NCBI GenBank assembly: GCA_964513675.1
Contig: CAZEOD010000012.1
Coordinates: 1 to 62,040, forward strand
Length of the DNA: 62,040 nt
From: CALFVT01 sp964513675
GTDB lineage: Bacteria; Pseudomonadota; Alphaproteobacteria; Caulobacterales; Maricaulaceae
Direction of reading: 5' to 3'
The position numbers and the translations under genes were made by a program. The notes below the pieces were generated by a model, which made no database searches, had not been told where the DNA came from, and saw nothing but the letters and a program-made list of their open reading frames with translations. Of this stretch, positions 8,090 to 15,701 are shown piece by piece. Position 1 is the stretch's first letter, and every line of letters starts with the position of its first letter.

Positions 8090-9706
8090 TCAGTCCGTTA
8101 AACAGTTGAATTTTGAATTTATTTGCGCGTAGAGGCGGTGGTTATGTGAATCTAAAATTACGCATATATCCTCACGTTGATCTACATAATCATCAAGGCT
8201 GTCTTTACGATAGGGCACAAAGCGAATCCAAACAGCATTTTCAGTTTCAAAAAACGCATCCACAGAAATAGGCGTGCGAAGTTCGGCGACGCGTCTAGAC
8301 TCAATATTTGACTGATCCAGACCAATCATAAGAACGCGTGTTTTCCAATATCCGAGCGAGGAGTCTTTGACCTCAAGATTTTTTAAATTAACCATCAAGG
8401 CTTGAAAGTCTTTGCCATAAATATAATTTCTGGCGATAGGCGGTTTTCGGTCAGGATGAAAAGCCGCTTGGGTCAGGCCATAAGTGAAGGCTATCATGAC
8501 GATATTTAAGATGATGAATCGGAGCTTTACAGGCTTAACCGTCTCAATCAGACGCTCTGCGCCGATGAAAACATAAAACAGAAAAATTGGAGCAATAGGT
8601 ACCAAGTAACGATGCGGGATAACTTTAAGAAAAAACAAACTAATAATTGCAATGTGGCCCATAAGGAATAAGCGGTCTAAACTTAGAAAAGCTTGGGGGT
8701 TGGATGGGTTTAAATGCGGGGCCTTAATTTTCATAAACCCGGTAAAAAACATGGCCAATATCGAAAATTGTAGAAATGTAATATTTATATTAGGCCCTGC
8801 AGTTGAGGTTATGGAGATGAAATCATGAGCATTATTTGGGGTAAATGTAAAAAGATGGGCCGTCGTCGATAGATGGGCAAAGACGGATTCTAAATAACTG
8901 ATAAAAAACTCACTGATCCGCGCGAGTGTTGAACTTTGCTCGGAGGTTGCGTCAAGATTTGTTTTATTATAAAACTCGATGAAATTTGAAACCATCTCAC
9001 TACGAATTGATATCCACACATCAAGTCCAATAGTGAGTAAAAACCCGAAAGCGGGCACCCATAATAAGGCACGGTTTTTATTTGAAATTAAATAAATGGC
9101 AAAGGCGATATAAATAATCGTGGATTCAACACGAAAAAAAGCGGGTAATAATATAAGGCCTATAAGCATAAGTTGACAACGTTTGCTCTGTGACGGGCTA
9201 TAGTTATATATCGCCCAAAGCGCCGCGATGAAGGTGAGGCTGTAGGAAATATTCGGTTGTCCGTCTTGCTGAAAATACATCACAAAAGGCGTTGAGAATA
9301 CAGCGGCTGCAAAAATAAGCGCAGTTATTTTAGATGTGAAACGCGGCGAAAAAATATTGTAGGATATAAGGCCAATTATGGCCCACATTAGTGAATTAGC
9401 TATGGCAACAGGGTAAGGCATTGTGCCGAAGATCGTCTGTATAAAGGCTAAGAATATAGGGTATCCTGGAAGCACAGCGGGAAAGCCCTCAACAAAATAG
9501 TCCCACGGACGCCCCTTTAAAAGATTCCGGGCATGCATATAATATTGGCCGTAATCCCCATTCTGGTTTTGATATTGCCCAAGAACCTGCGTGACGGAGA
9601 TGTAAATAAATATCAACGCCATCGAAAGCACGGCTAAGCTATATTTATTTATAAAGGGTGATTGTTTGAAAAACGTGGCCCCAGTTTTATTCTTAAAGGT
9701 TAACAT
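8090..9706 (-). CDS. GT39-type membrane glycosyltransferase
   Basis: A 538-residue multi-pass protein resembling the PMT/ArnT (GT39/GT83, GT-C fold) family, which transfers a sugar from a polyprenyl-phosphate donor to a periplasmic acceptor. The first helix is followed by a periplasmic loop with NGDYGQYYMHARNL, where the family's catalytic acidic residue sits, and about ten further hydrophobic helices; the last 130 residues are a soluble domain. It overlaps the 3' end of the DMT-like gene by 14 bp. With the preceding frameshifted GT2 gene it forms a donor-synthesis/flipping/transfer trio. The region is visibly AT-richer than the flanking citrate-cycle genes. The acceptor is unknown. Confidence 0.8.
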   Translation of the reverse strand: MLTFKNKTGATFFKQSPFINKYSLAVLSMALIFIYISVTQVLGQYQNQNGDYGQYYMHARNLLKGRPWDYFVEGFPAVLPGYPIFLAFIQTIFGTMPYPVAIANSLMWAIIGLISYNIFSPRFTSKITALIFAAAVFSTPFVMYFQQDGQPNISYSLTFIAALWAIYNYSPSQSKRCQLMLIGLILLPAFFRVESTIIYIAFAIYLISNKNRALLWVPAFGFLLTIGLDVWISIRSEMVSNFIEFYNKTNLDATSEQSSTLARISEFFISYLESVFAHLSTTAHLFTFTPNNAHDFISITSTAGPNINITFLQFSILAMFFTGFMKIKAPHLNPSNPQAFLSLDRLFLMGHIAIISLFFLKVIPHRYLVPIAPIFLFYVFIGAERLIETVKPVKLRFIILNIVMIAFTYGLTQAAFHPDRKPPIARNYIYGKDFQALMVNLKNLEVKDSSLGYWKTRVLMIGLDQSNIESRRVAELRTPISVDAFFETENAVWIRFVPYRKDSLDDYVDQREDICVILDSHNHRLYAQINSKFNCLTD

Positions 9707-10073
9707 TACTGCCCTTTACGGTGAAATATAGTCCGGAAAGAATGAGGACTAAACCAATCCAGTAAAACTTATTAATAGACTCGTTAAAAATTAGAACTGC
9801 GAGTAAAGGAACTGTGACAAATGCAACCGCGTTGAACATATAGGCAAGGCTAAGCGGCACGTTTTTAAGGCCGTAAATCCACAAGATCATTGACAAGAAA
9901 TATAAAAAACAAATTCCAATAAAAAATGTTATTGTTCGCTTATTTGTGAGCAGATTATCCTTGAGGTCTAAAGCCGAATCGTAACTTGCAATTTGGGCGA
10001 CATATTTCATGCCAATTTGGCCAATGCCAATAGCAATGACGGCTAAGAGTAAGGCTATTAATGAATATTTCAC
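9693..10073 (-). CDS. Small DMT/EamA-like four-helix protein (ArnE/ArnF-like flippase candidate)
   Basis: A 126-residue protein with four hydrophobic helices (about 4-22, 47-68, 74-95, 102-120), the size and layout of the small DMT proteins that include ArnE/ArnF. The motif SLAYMFNAVAFVTVPLLAVLIFNE, read in two parts, matches the EamA core, and FYWIGLVLILSGLYF is its closing helix. Its ATG overlaps the stop of the upstream GT2 gene by 4 bp and it overlaps the GT39 gene downstream. Context suggests it flips the polyprenyl-phosphate sugar made by the GT2 enzyme across the inner membrane. Confidence 0.75.
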   Translation of the reverse strand: MKYSLIALLLAVIAIGIGQIGMKYVAQIASYDSALDLKDNLLTNKRTITFFIGICFLYFLSMILWIYGLKNVPLSLAYMFNAVAFVTVPLLAVLIFNESINKFYWIGLVLILSGLYFTVKGSNVNL

Positions 10074-11010
10074 CGCTTAGCCCTTGTTCCAGGTTCATCA
10101 TTCGCATCGAAAAGGAGGAATGACGTGAAAAAATTAATCCCGACAATAGATAAAACGGCGGGTATCATAACTGTGCCTGATGTCGCCGGTATGCCGGATT
10201 GAACAGAGCGTATCCAGAATATTGCGCCCAGCAAAAGGGCGAAAAATATGAAAATTGCGCTCATAAGGAAATAAATTCCAGCGACAGAGAAGCTTAAAAT
10301 GAAATGACGTATCCATACGCGCTTGAGGAAATTTGCTATATTTCCAAACGCGAAATTAAGCGCCTCTGATTTCAGCTTTAACCCACTTTCTTCATCATTA
10401 TAGTCGGCTTTCATCGGAAATTCAGCAACTGTTTGGCGGGCTAAATTAAGGTGGAGTAAAATGTCGGATTCAAAAAAATAACGTTTGGCGATTTTGTCAT
10501 GGTCAATCGCTTTATGCGCCGTCTTATGCAACGCAACAAAGCCGTTGGTCGGGTCTGTTAATGTGTAATAACCAGACGCGAATTTATTCGTAAATGACAA
10601 GACCGCATTTAGGAAAATTCTATATTTTGGCATCTCGCCAATATCACCGCGGCGAATGAAACGTGATCCTTTAATATAACGTGCTGATGTGTCCCTATAA
10701 ACATCAAGAATATCTTTGATATATTTCGGGTCGTGCTGGCCGTCTGAGTCGATTTTAATACATAAATCAGCGCCGTCATTAAAGGCTACCTTAAACCAGC
10801 AAGCGTAGCGCCGCCGACCCCTTGGTTAATGTCATTTTTTATAACGATGACGCGCCTATCTGTATTGGTGTCAAGAACATGTTGCCCCGTGCCATCGGGG
10901 CAGGCATCATCAACAATATATATAGCATTAATACTTTCGGGGATCGTCGTAATTACATCAATAATTGTCTGTTTAGCGCGAAAGCTGGGTATGACGACAC
11001 TGACAATCAC
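10070..11010 (-). pseudogene. GtrB/DPM1-type GT2 glycosyltransferase with frameshift
   Basis: The N-terminal part (GTG at 11010 to TAG at 10786-10788) reads VVIPSFRAK, IVDDACPDGTG and NQGVGGATLAGLR, a typical polyprenyl-phosphate glycosyltransferase. The homology continues without gap in another minus-strand frame from 10786: AFNDGADLCIKIDSDGQHDP, then GSRF, TLTDPTNGF, and two C-terminal membrane helices, to the stop at 10070. A loss of one base near 10787-10789 explains it. The second frame has no start of its own before MPKY, which is internal to the domain. It may be a pseudogene, a sequencing error or a recoding site; the two downstream genes are intact. The start is uncertain because no strong ribosome site precedes the GTG. 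Confidence 0.82.
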
Positions 11011-11250
11011 GATTATGTACCCGATCTTTAGCTGGCGATGGACAGCTATATTATAAATAATTGACGCCCCTTAACTATAAGATAGCCTTTTGAGGCTGTA
11101 AATCTCAAAATTTAAATAAGGCCCCCTACAAGCGGTGTAATATTTCCTATGGAATTAAAACAATTTCGCGATCACGGCCTCTGCCTCTTGCGAGTCGCGG
11201 CGGGGCGGCGTAAAGAACGAGAAATATTTTACTTTGACGAGGAGGCCAAA

Positions 11251-12219
11251 ATGGCACGAGCAAAAATAGCTTTAATCGGCGCAGGCATGATTGGCGGCAC
11301 ATTGGCCCATATTGCGGCGCGTGAAGAATTGGGAGATATTGTCCTTTTTGATATCTTCGAAGGCCCAGCCAAAGGGAAGGCGCTTGACCTGAATGAAGCG
11401 AGTGCTGTGTTTGGCAAAGATAGCCGCCTTAAAGGCACTAGCGATTACGCTGATATTGCCGATGCAGATGTGTGTATCATCACGGCGGGTTTCCCGCGCA
11501 AGCCCGGTATGGACCGTAAAGATCTTGTCGGGAAAAACCTTGGCGTTATTAAACAGGTCGCTGCAGGCATTAAGCAATATGCCCCGAAGGCTTTTGTCAT
11601 TTGTATTACCAACCCGCTCGACGCGATGGTCTGGGCGCTGCAAAAATTCTCAGGCCTCCAGCCGCGCAAAGTCGTGGGCATGGCAGGTGTTTTGGATAGC
11701 GCGCGTTTCCGCTTTTTCTTGGCTGAAGATATGGGCGTGTCGATCGAAGATGTTCACGCTTCTGTTCTCGGCGGTCACGGCGATACAATGGTGCCGCTGA
11801 TCCGCTATTCAACCGTGAACGGTGTGCCGCTGACGGATTTGATTAAAATGAAATGGATCACACAAGAGCGCGTTGACGCAATCGTAGAGCGCACCCGCAA
11901 GGGCGGCGGCGAAATCGTTGGTCTGTTGGGTAATGGCTCGGCTTATTATGCGCCGGCTGAATCTGCGATTGAAATGGCGACAAGCTATTTACGCGATAAG
12001 AAACGTATCTTGCCATGTGCGGTGCGCTTATCCGGCCAGATCGCGGGCGTTCGCGGGCTATATGTCGGGGCCCCTGCTATGATTGGCGCGCGCGGTATTG
12101 AGAAAGTCATGAATATCCGCCTTAAAAATGATGAGCGCGAAATGTTCATGAAATCTGTCGCTGCGGTTGAAAAAATCATCGCCGAATGTCAGGAAATGGA
12201 ACCTGACCTCCGCGACTAA
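11251..12219 (+). CDS. mdh: Malate dehydrogenase
   Basis: NAD-dependent oxidation of malate to oxaloacetate in the citrate cycle. A 322-residue LDH-like malate dehydrogenase: the NAD-binding GAGMIGG is at residues 10-16, the substrate arginines are in AGFPRKPGMDR and nearby, ITNPLDAMVW follows, and the catalytic histidine is in GGHGDTMVPL. An upstream in-frame ATG at 11149 would add 34 residues unlike any MDH; GAGGAGG at 11239-11244 before the ATG at 11251 decides the start. It heads the cluster that continues with sucCDAB and lpd, though a strong terminator follows immediately. Confidence 0.97.
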   Translation: MARAKIALIGAGMIGGTLAHIAAREELGDIVLFDIFEGPAKGKALDLNEASAVFGKDSRLKGTSDYADIADADVCIITAGFPRKPGMDRKDLVGKNLGVIKQVAAGIKQYAPKAFVICITNPLDAMVWALQKFSGLQPRKVVGMAGVLDSARFRFFLAEDMGVSIEDVHASVLGGHGDTMVPLIRYSTVNGVPLTDLIKMKWITQERVDAIVERTRKGGGEIVGLLGNGSAYYAPAESAIEMATSYLRDKKRILPCAVRLSGQIAGVRGLYVGAPAMIGARGIEKVMNIRLKNDEREMFMKSVAAVEKIIAECQEMEPDLRD

Positions 12220-12245
12220 GTTTGATTTGAAATCTGAATCTTAAG

Positions 12246-12273
12246 GCGGGTCATTATGATCCGCTTTTTTTTT
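12246..12273 (+). terminator. Intrinsic terminator of mdh
   Basis: GCGGGTCA/TGATCCGC stem (one G-U) with loop TTA, followed by nine T residues. It separates mdh transcription from the acetyltransferase gene that starts 15 bp later. Confidence 0.9.
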
Positions 12274-12287
12274 GAGGGACTCGCCAT

Positions 12288-12830
12288 ATGACATTCATAA
12301 TCGAAACGCCGCGCCTTATATTGCGCGAAGTTGACCCTGATGCTGATTTTGAGGCGTGGGCAGATTGCTTTTCTGACGCGAAAACCATGCGCTTTATTGG
12401 CGGGAAACCGCAATGCCGCGCGGCGGCGTGGCGGCATATGGCGGTTGTCATCGGGCATCAGGCTATACGCGGTTATAGCTTTTACTCGGTGATAGAAAAA
12501 TCAAGCGGGGCGTGGGTTGGCCGCGTCGGTCATTGGTCCCCGATTGGCTGGCCAGAGCCAGAGGTCGGCTGGACGATACATCGCAATCATTGGCGCAAAG
12601 GCTTTGCTAAAGAAGCGGCCGCCGCCTGTATTGATTATGCGTTTGAGCATTTGGGCTGGGAGGGGGTCATTCATTCGATTGAAACAGAAAATATCGCGAG
12701 TATTAAAACCGCCGAAGCGCTAGGGTCTCGAAAGCTCTATAAAATCGACGAGCTTCCGCCGTTTACAATCGAAGATTTATGGGCTTACGGCCAAACCAAA
12801 GCGGAGTGGGCAGCGCGGCGAGCGCAATAA
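12288..12830 (+). CDS. GNAT acetyltransferase, RimJ/RimL type
   Basis: A 180-residue GNAT-family acetyltransferase. It opens with the characteristic IETPRLILREVDPDAD and has WVGRVGHWSPIGWPEPEVGW as the central beta region, HWRKGFAKEAA as the acetyl-CoA binding motif A (Q/R-x-x-G-x-G/A equivalent) and the closing EAL-GSRKLYK segment. Members acetylate N-termini or small molecules; the substrate cannot be read from sequence. It starts right after the mdh terminator and has GAGGGA 8 bases before the ATG. It is not normally part of this cluster, so probably an insertion in this lineage. Confidence 0.85.
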   Translation: MTFIIETPRLILREVDPDADFEAWADCFSDAKTMRFIGGKPQCRAAAWRHMAVVIGHQAIRGYSFYSVIEKSSGAWVGRVGHWSPIGWPEPEVGWTIHRNHWRKGFAKEAAAACIDYAFEHLGWEGVIHSIETENIASIKTAEALGSRKLYKIDELPPFTIEDLWAYGQTKAEWAARRAQ

Positions 12831-12939
12831 ACGCAGGCGAGGCGTGCCGCATCATTAACCCTGCCGCATCTTGACCTTCGGCCTGTTTTATAATCATATC
12901 AGCAGGCAAGGGCGGTGATGTAAGGGAGGTGATGTGGTT

Positions 12940-13335
12940 ATGAATATAAATATTTTTTATGAGGCGTCGCCCGCCATTCAAATTCATATGGCGGCGGCCT
13001 GTTTGGCCTTTATATTCGGGGCCGTTATGTTTTTACGCAAAAAAGGCACGGCCTCGCATAAAATGATAGGTCGGTTGTTTCTGGCGTTAATGCTCATAAC
13101 GGCGATCGCAGCGATTTTCATTCGCGAAATTAACGGCGGCCACTTTAGCTGGATCCATATTTTTGTTCCCATAACGTTTTTTGCATCATGGGAAGCCGTT
13201 CATTTTATCCGTAAGGGGAATTTGAAACGCCATAAACGAGCGGTAAAGGGGCTGTTTTTTGGCGCGCTTCTGATTCCGGGGGTGTTATCTTTTATGCCGG
13301 GGCGAATCATGTATCTACTTGTTTTTGGCGGCTGA
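12940..13335 (+). CDS. DUF2306-like four-helix membrane protein
   Basis: A 131-residue inner-membrane protein with four helices and short loops, resembling DUF2306. Residues IQIHMAAACLAFIFGAVMFLRKKGTASHKMIG hold the family pattern of a histidine-bearing first helix and a basic KGTxxHKxxGR loop, read here in pieces; EINGGHFSWIHIFVP and KRHKRAVKGLFFG follow. The start is either GTG 12934 or ATG 12940. GGGAGG at 12924-12929 precedes both; I prefer the ATG. An 11-bp sequence around this ribosome site is duplicated at 14-bp offset. Function unknown. Confidence 0.72.
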   Translation: MNINIFYEASPAIQIHMAAACLAFIFGAVMFLRKKGTASHKMIGRLFLALMLITAIAAIFIREINGGHFSWIHIFVPITFFASWEAVHFIRKGNLKRHKRAVKGLFFGALLIPGVLSFMPGRIMYLLVFGG

Positions 13336-13553
13336 CCGCGCCGTAGTGAGGCTAGCGCGACGCCCAATTCATAGGCTGATTTAGCGCGCTTTGGTTGTGA
13401 TGATGGCCTATCGCCCTGATATTGCGCCCTTCTACCCTTTAGGGCCGTATTGAAGGTTGCGAGTTGCGAGCGAGATGCCTATAAGCCCTGTGCAATTCGG
13501 CTCTCCGCGAGGGGCGAGCCATATTTTGACTGAATATAGCACGGACATTTTCC
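13336..13553 (+). other. Non-coding leader region before sucC
   Basis: No gene seen in these 218 bp. It contains a 7-bp tandem repeat (GTTGCGA twice, near 13456), a GC-rich hairpin (GGCTC...GAGCC around 13499-13520) and an AT stretch TTTTGACTGAATATAG at 13525-13540 that may be part of the promoter of the sucCDAB operon. No clear ribosome site precedes sucC. Confidence 0.4.
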
Positions 13554-14747
13554 ATGAACATACATGAATATCAGGGCAAAGCGGTTCTTAAAGAGCTGGG
13601 TGCGCCTGTTTCTAAGGGTATTGCGATTTTTAAAGCAGATGAAGCCCGCGCAGCGGCTGAAGAGCTTGGCGGCCCGCTTTGGGTGGTGAAATCCCAAATT
13701 CACGCAGGTGGACGCGGCAAAGGCAAATTTATCGGCGCGCCAGCCGATGCCAAAGGCGGCGTGCGCCTTGCCTTCTCTGTCGATGAGGTTGTTAAAAACG
13801 CCGAAGATATGCTCGGCAGCTATTTGGTCACAGAACAAACCGATGATAAAGGCAAGCAGGTTAACCGCCTTTATATCGAAGATGGCTCTGACATTGAAAC
13901 AGAGCTTTACCTGTCCATCATTATTAACCGTGATACCTCTCAAGTCTCATTCATTGCCTCTACTGAGGGCGGAATGGACATCGAAGCGGTTGCCCATGAT
14001 ACGCCGGAAAAAGTTATTAATTTCGACGTTGATCCTGCGACAGGCTTTATGCCCCATCACGGCCGTACATTATCCAAAGCGCTCGGCCTGTCCGGCGCGC
14101 TCGCCAAGCAATGCGGGAAACTCGGGAAGACATTATATGAGGGCTTTCTTGCCAAAGATATGTCCATGCTCGAAATTAACCCGTTGATCGTCACAGAAGA
14201 TGGCCGCCTTCATTGTTTGGACGCGAAAATCAGCTTTGATGAAAATGCGCTTTTCCGCCATCCTGATATCGAAGACCTGCGCGACGAAACAGAAGAGGAC
14301 GAAAAAGAAATCGAAGCCGGTAAATATGACTTGTCATATGTCGCGCTCGACGGAAATATTGGCTGTATGGTCAATGGCGCAGGCCTCGCCATGTCGACAA
14401 TGGACATCATCAAACTTTACGGCGCAGAGCCGGCCAACTTCCTCGATGTAGGCGGCGGCGCGACGAAAGAAAACATCGTTGCGGCCTTTAAGATTTTGAC
14501 ATCCGACGCCAAAGTTGAAGGTATTTTGATTAATATTTTTGGCGGCATTATGAAATGTGATGTCATCGCCCAAGGCGCTGTTGATGCGGTGAAAGAAGTC
14601 GGCCTCGAAGTGCCGCTCGTCGTCCGCTTAGAGGGCACAAATGTCGAAGCGGGTAAAAAGATCATCAATGAAAGCGGCCTGAACGTTATTGCTGCCGATG
14701 ATCTGGACGACGCTGCGCAGAAGATTGTTGCGGCTGTTAAAGCTTAA
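13554..14747 (+). CDS. sucC: Succinyl-CoA synthetase beta subunit (ADP-forming)
   Basis: Beta subunit of succinyl-CoA ligase, which couples succinyl-CoA cleavage to nucleotide triphosphate formation. The 397-residue length is standard. It starts with the invariant MNIHEYQGKAVLKELG, and the ATP-grasp domain has VVKSQIHAGGRGKG (about 45-58); the C-terminal domain has GGGATKE and NIFGGIMKCDVIAQG, the phosphate-binding power helix region. It is followed by sucD after 24 bp, in one operon. Starts with little spacer to any ribosome site, so translation may rely on an unstructured AT-rich leader. Confidence 0.97.
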   Translation: MNIHEYQGKAVLKELGAPVSKGIAIFKADEARAAAEELGGPLWVVKSQIHAGGRGKGKFIGAPADAKGGVRLAFSVDEVVKNAEDMLGSYLVTEQTDDKGKQVNRLYIEDGSDIETELYLSIIINRDTSQVSFIASTEGGMDIEAVAHDTPEKVINFDVDPATGFMPHHGRTLSKALGLSGALAKQCGKLGKTLYEGFLAKDMSMLEINPLIVTEDGRLHCLDAKISFDENALFRHPDIEDLRDETEEDEKEIEAGKYDLSYVALDGNIGCMVNGAGLAMSTMDIIKLYGAEPANFLDVGGGATKENIVAAFKILTSDAKVEGILINIFGGIMKCDVIAQGAVDAVKEVGLEVPLVVRLEGTNVEAGKKIINESGLNVIAADDLDDAAQKIVAAVKA

Positions 14748-14771
14748 GCCTGAATACAAAGAGATATTTAA

Positions 14772-15656
14772 ATGTCAGTATTAATTAACAAAGATACCAA
14801 AGTTATTACGCAGGGCATGACGGGTAAAACCGGCACGTTCCATACAGAGCAAGCCATGGCTTATGGCACGAAATGTGTTGGCGGCGTGACGCCGGGTAAA
14901 GGCGGGACAACCCATTTGGGATTGCCAAATTTTGACACGGTTGCCGAAGCGAAACATGCAACAGGCGCGACTGCTAGCGTGATTTACGTGCCGCCGCCCT
15001 TCGCAGCCGATTCAATCCTCGAGGCAATTGATGCAGAAATAGAGCTTATCATTGCGATTACCGAAGGGATTCCTGTCTCTGATATGATCCCCGTAAAGCG
15101 CGCCCTGCAAGGGTCTAAATCTCGCTTGATTGGTCCGAACTGCCCCGGCGTTTTAACCCCGAATGAGTGTAAAATCGGCATCATGCCCGGCAAGATTTTT
15201 AAGGCGGGAACCTGCGGCGTGGTTTCGCGCTCTGGTACGCTGACTTACGAAGCCGTGTTCCAAACAACCCAAGTTGGCCTTGGCCAAACGACGGCGATTG
15301 GTATTGGCGGTGATCCGATTAACGGCACAAACTTTATTGACTGTCTTGAGCTGTTTTTGCATGATGATGACACAAAGCAAATCATCATGATCGGCGAAAT
15401 TGGCGGCTCTGCCGAAGAAGAAGCGGCTGAATATATCGCGCATATGGCCAAAAAAGGTATCAAGAAACCCATGGTCGGCTTTATTGCAGGCCGCACAGCG
15501 CCTCCGGGCCGCACGATGGGCCATGCCGGCGCGATTGTATCGGGCGGCAAGGGCGGCGCAGAAGATAAGATTGCAGCTATGGAAAAAGCTGGTATTCGTG
15601 TCTCTGATAGTCCCGCTAAACTTGGCGTTACAATGATGGACCTTTTAAATAGCTAA
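14772..15656 (+). CDS. sucD: Succinyl-CoA synthetase alpha subunit
   Basis: Alpha subunit carrying CoA binding and the phosphohistidine. It is 294 aa; N-terminal KVITQGMTGKTGTFHTEQA is the CoA-binding Rossmann start, GPNCPGVLTP and SRSGTLTYE are family blocks, and the phosphorylated histidine is in GRTMGHAGAI near residue 250. GAGATATTTAAATG gives the start context. It is followed by a strong GC hairpin and then sucA. Confidence 0.97.
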   Translation: MSVLINKDTKVITQGMTGKTGTFHTEQAMAYGTKCVGGVTPGKGGTTHLGLPNFDTVAEAKHATGATASVIYVPPPFAADSILEAIDAEIELIIAITEGIPVSDMIPVKRALQGSKSRLIGPNCPGVLTPNECKIGIMPGKIFKAGTCGVVSRSGTLTYEAVFQTTQVGLGQTTAIGIGGDPINGTNFIDCLELFLHDDDTKQIIMIGEIGGSAEEEAAEYIAHMAKKGIKKPMVGFIAGRTAPPGRTMGHAGAIVSGGKGGAEDKIAAMEKAGIRVSDSPAKLGVTMMDLLNS

Positions 15657-15662
15657 TGTTTG

Positions 15663-15682
15663 GCCCCCGTTCATCCGGGGGC
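15663..15682 (+). other. GC hairpin between sucD and sucA
   Basis: A perfect 7-bp stem GCCCCCG/CGGGGGC with a 6-base loop lies in the 45-bp gap. It lacks a T tract (ATTATTAC follows), so it is more likely an mRNA stability or partial-attenuation element that sets the SucCD to SucAB ratio than a terminator. Confidence 0.6.
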
Positions 15683-15701
15683 ATTATTACAGGCATAAAT
15701 T

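Noticed and set aside
11149..11250. Earlier start for mdh
   Set aside because: The added 34 residues are not MDH-like, and a strong ribosome site marks 11251.
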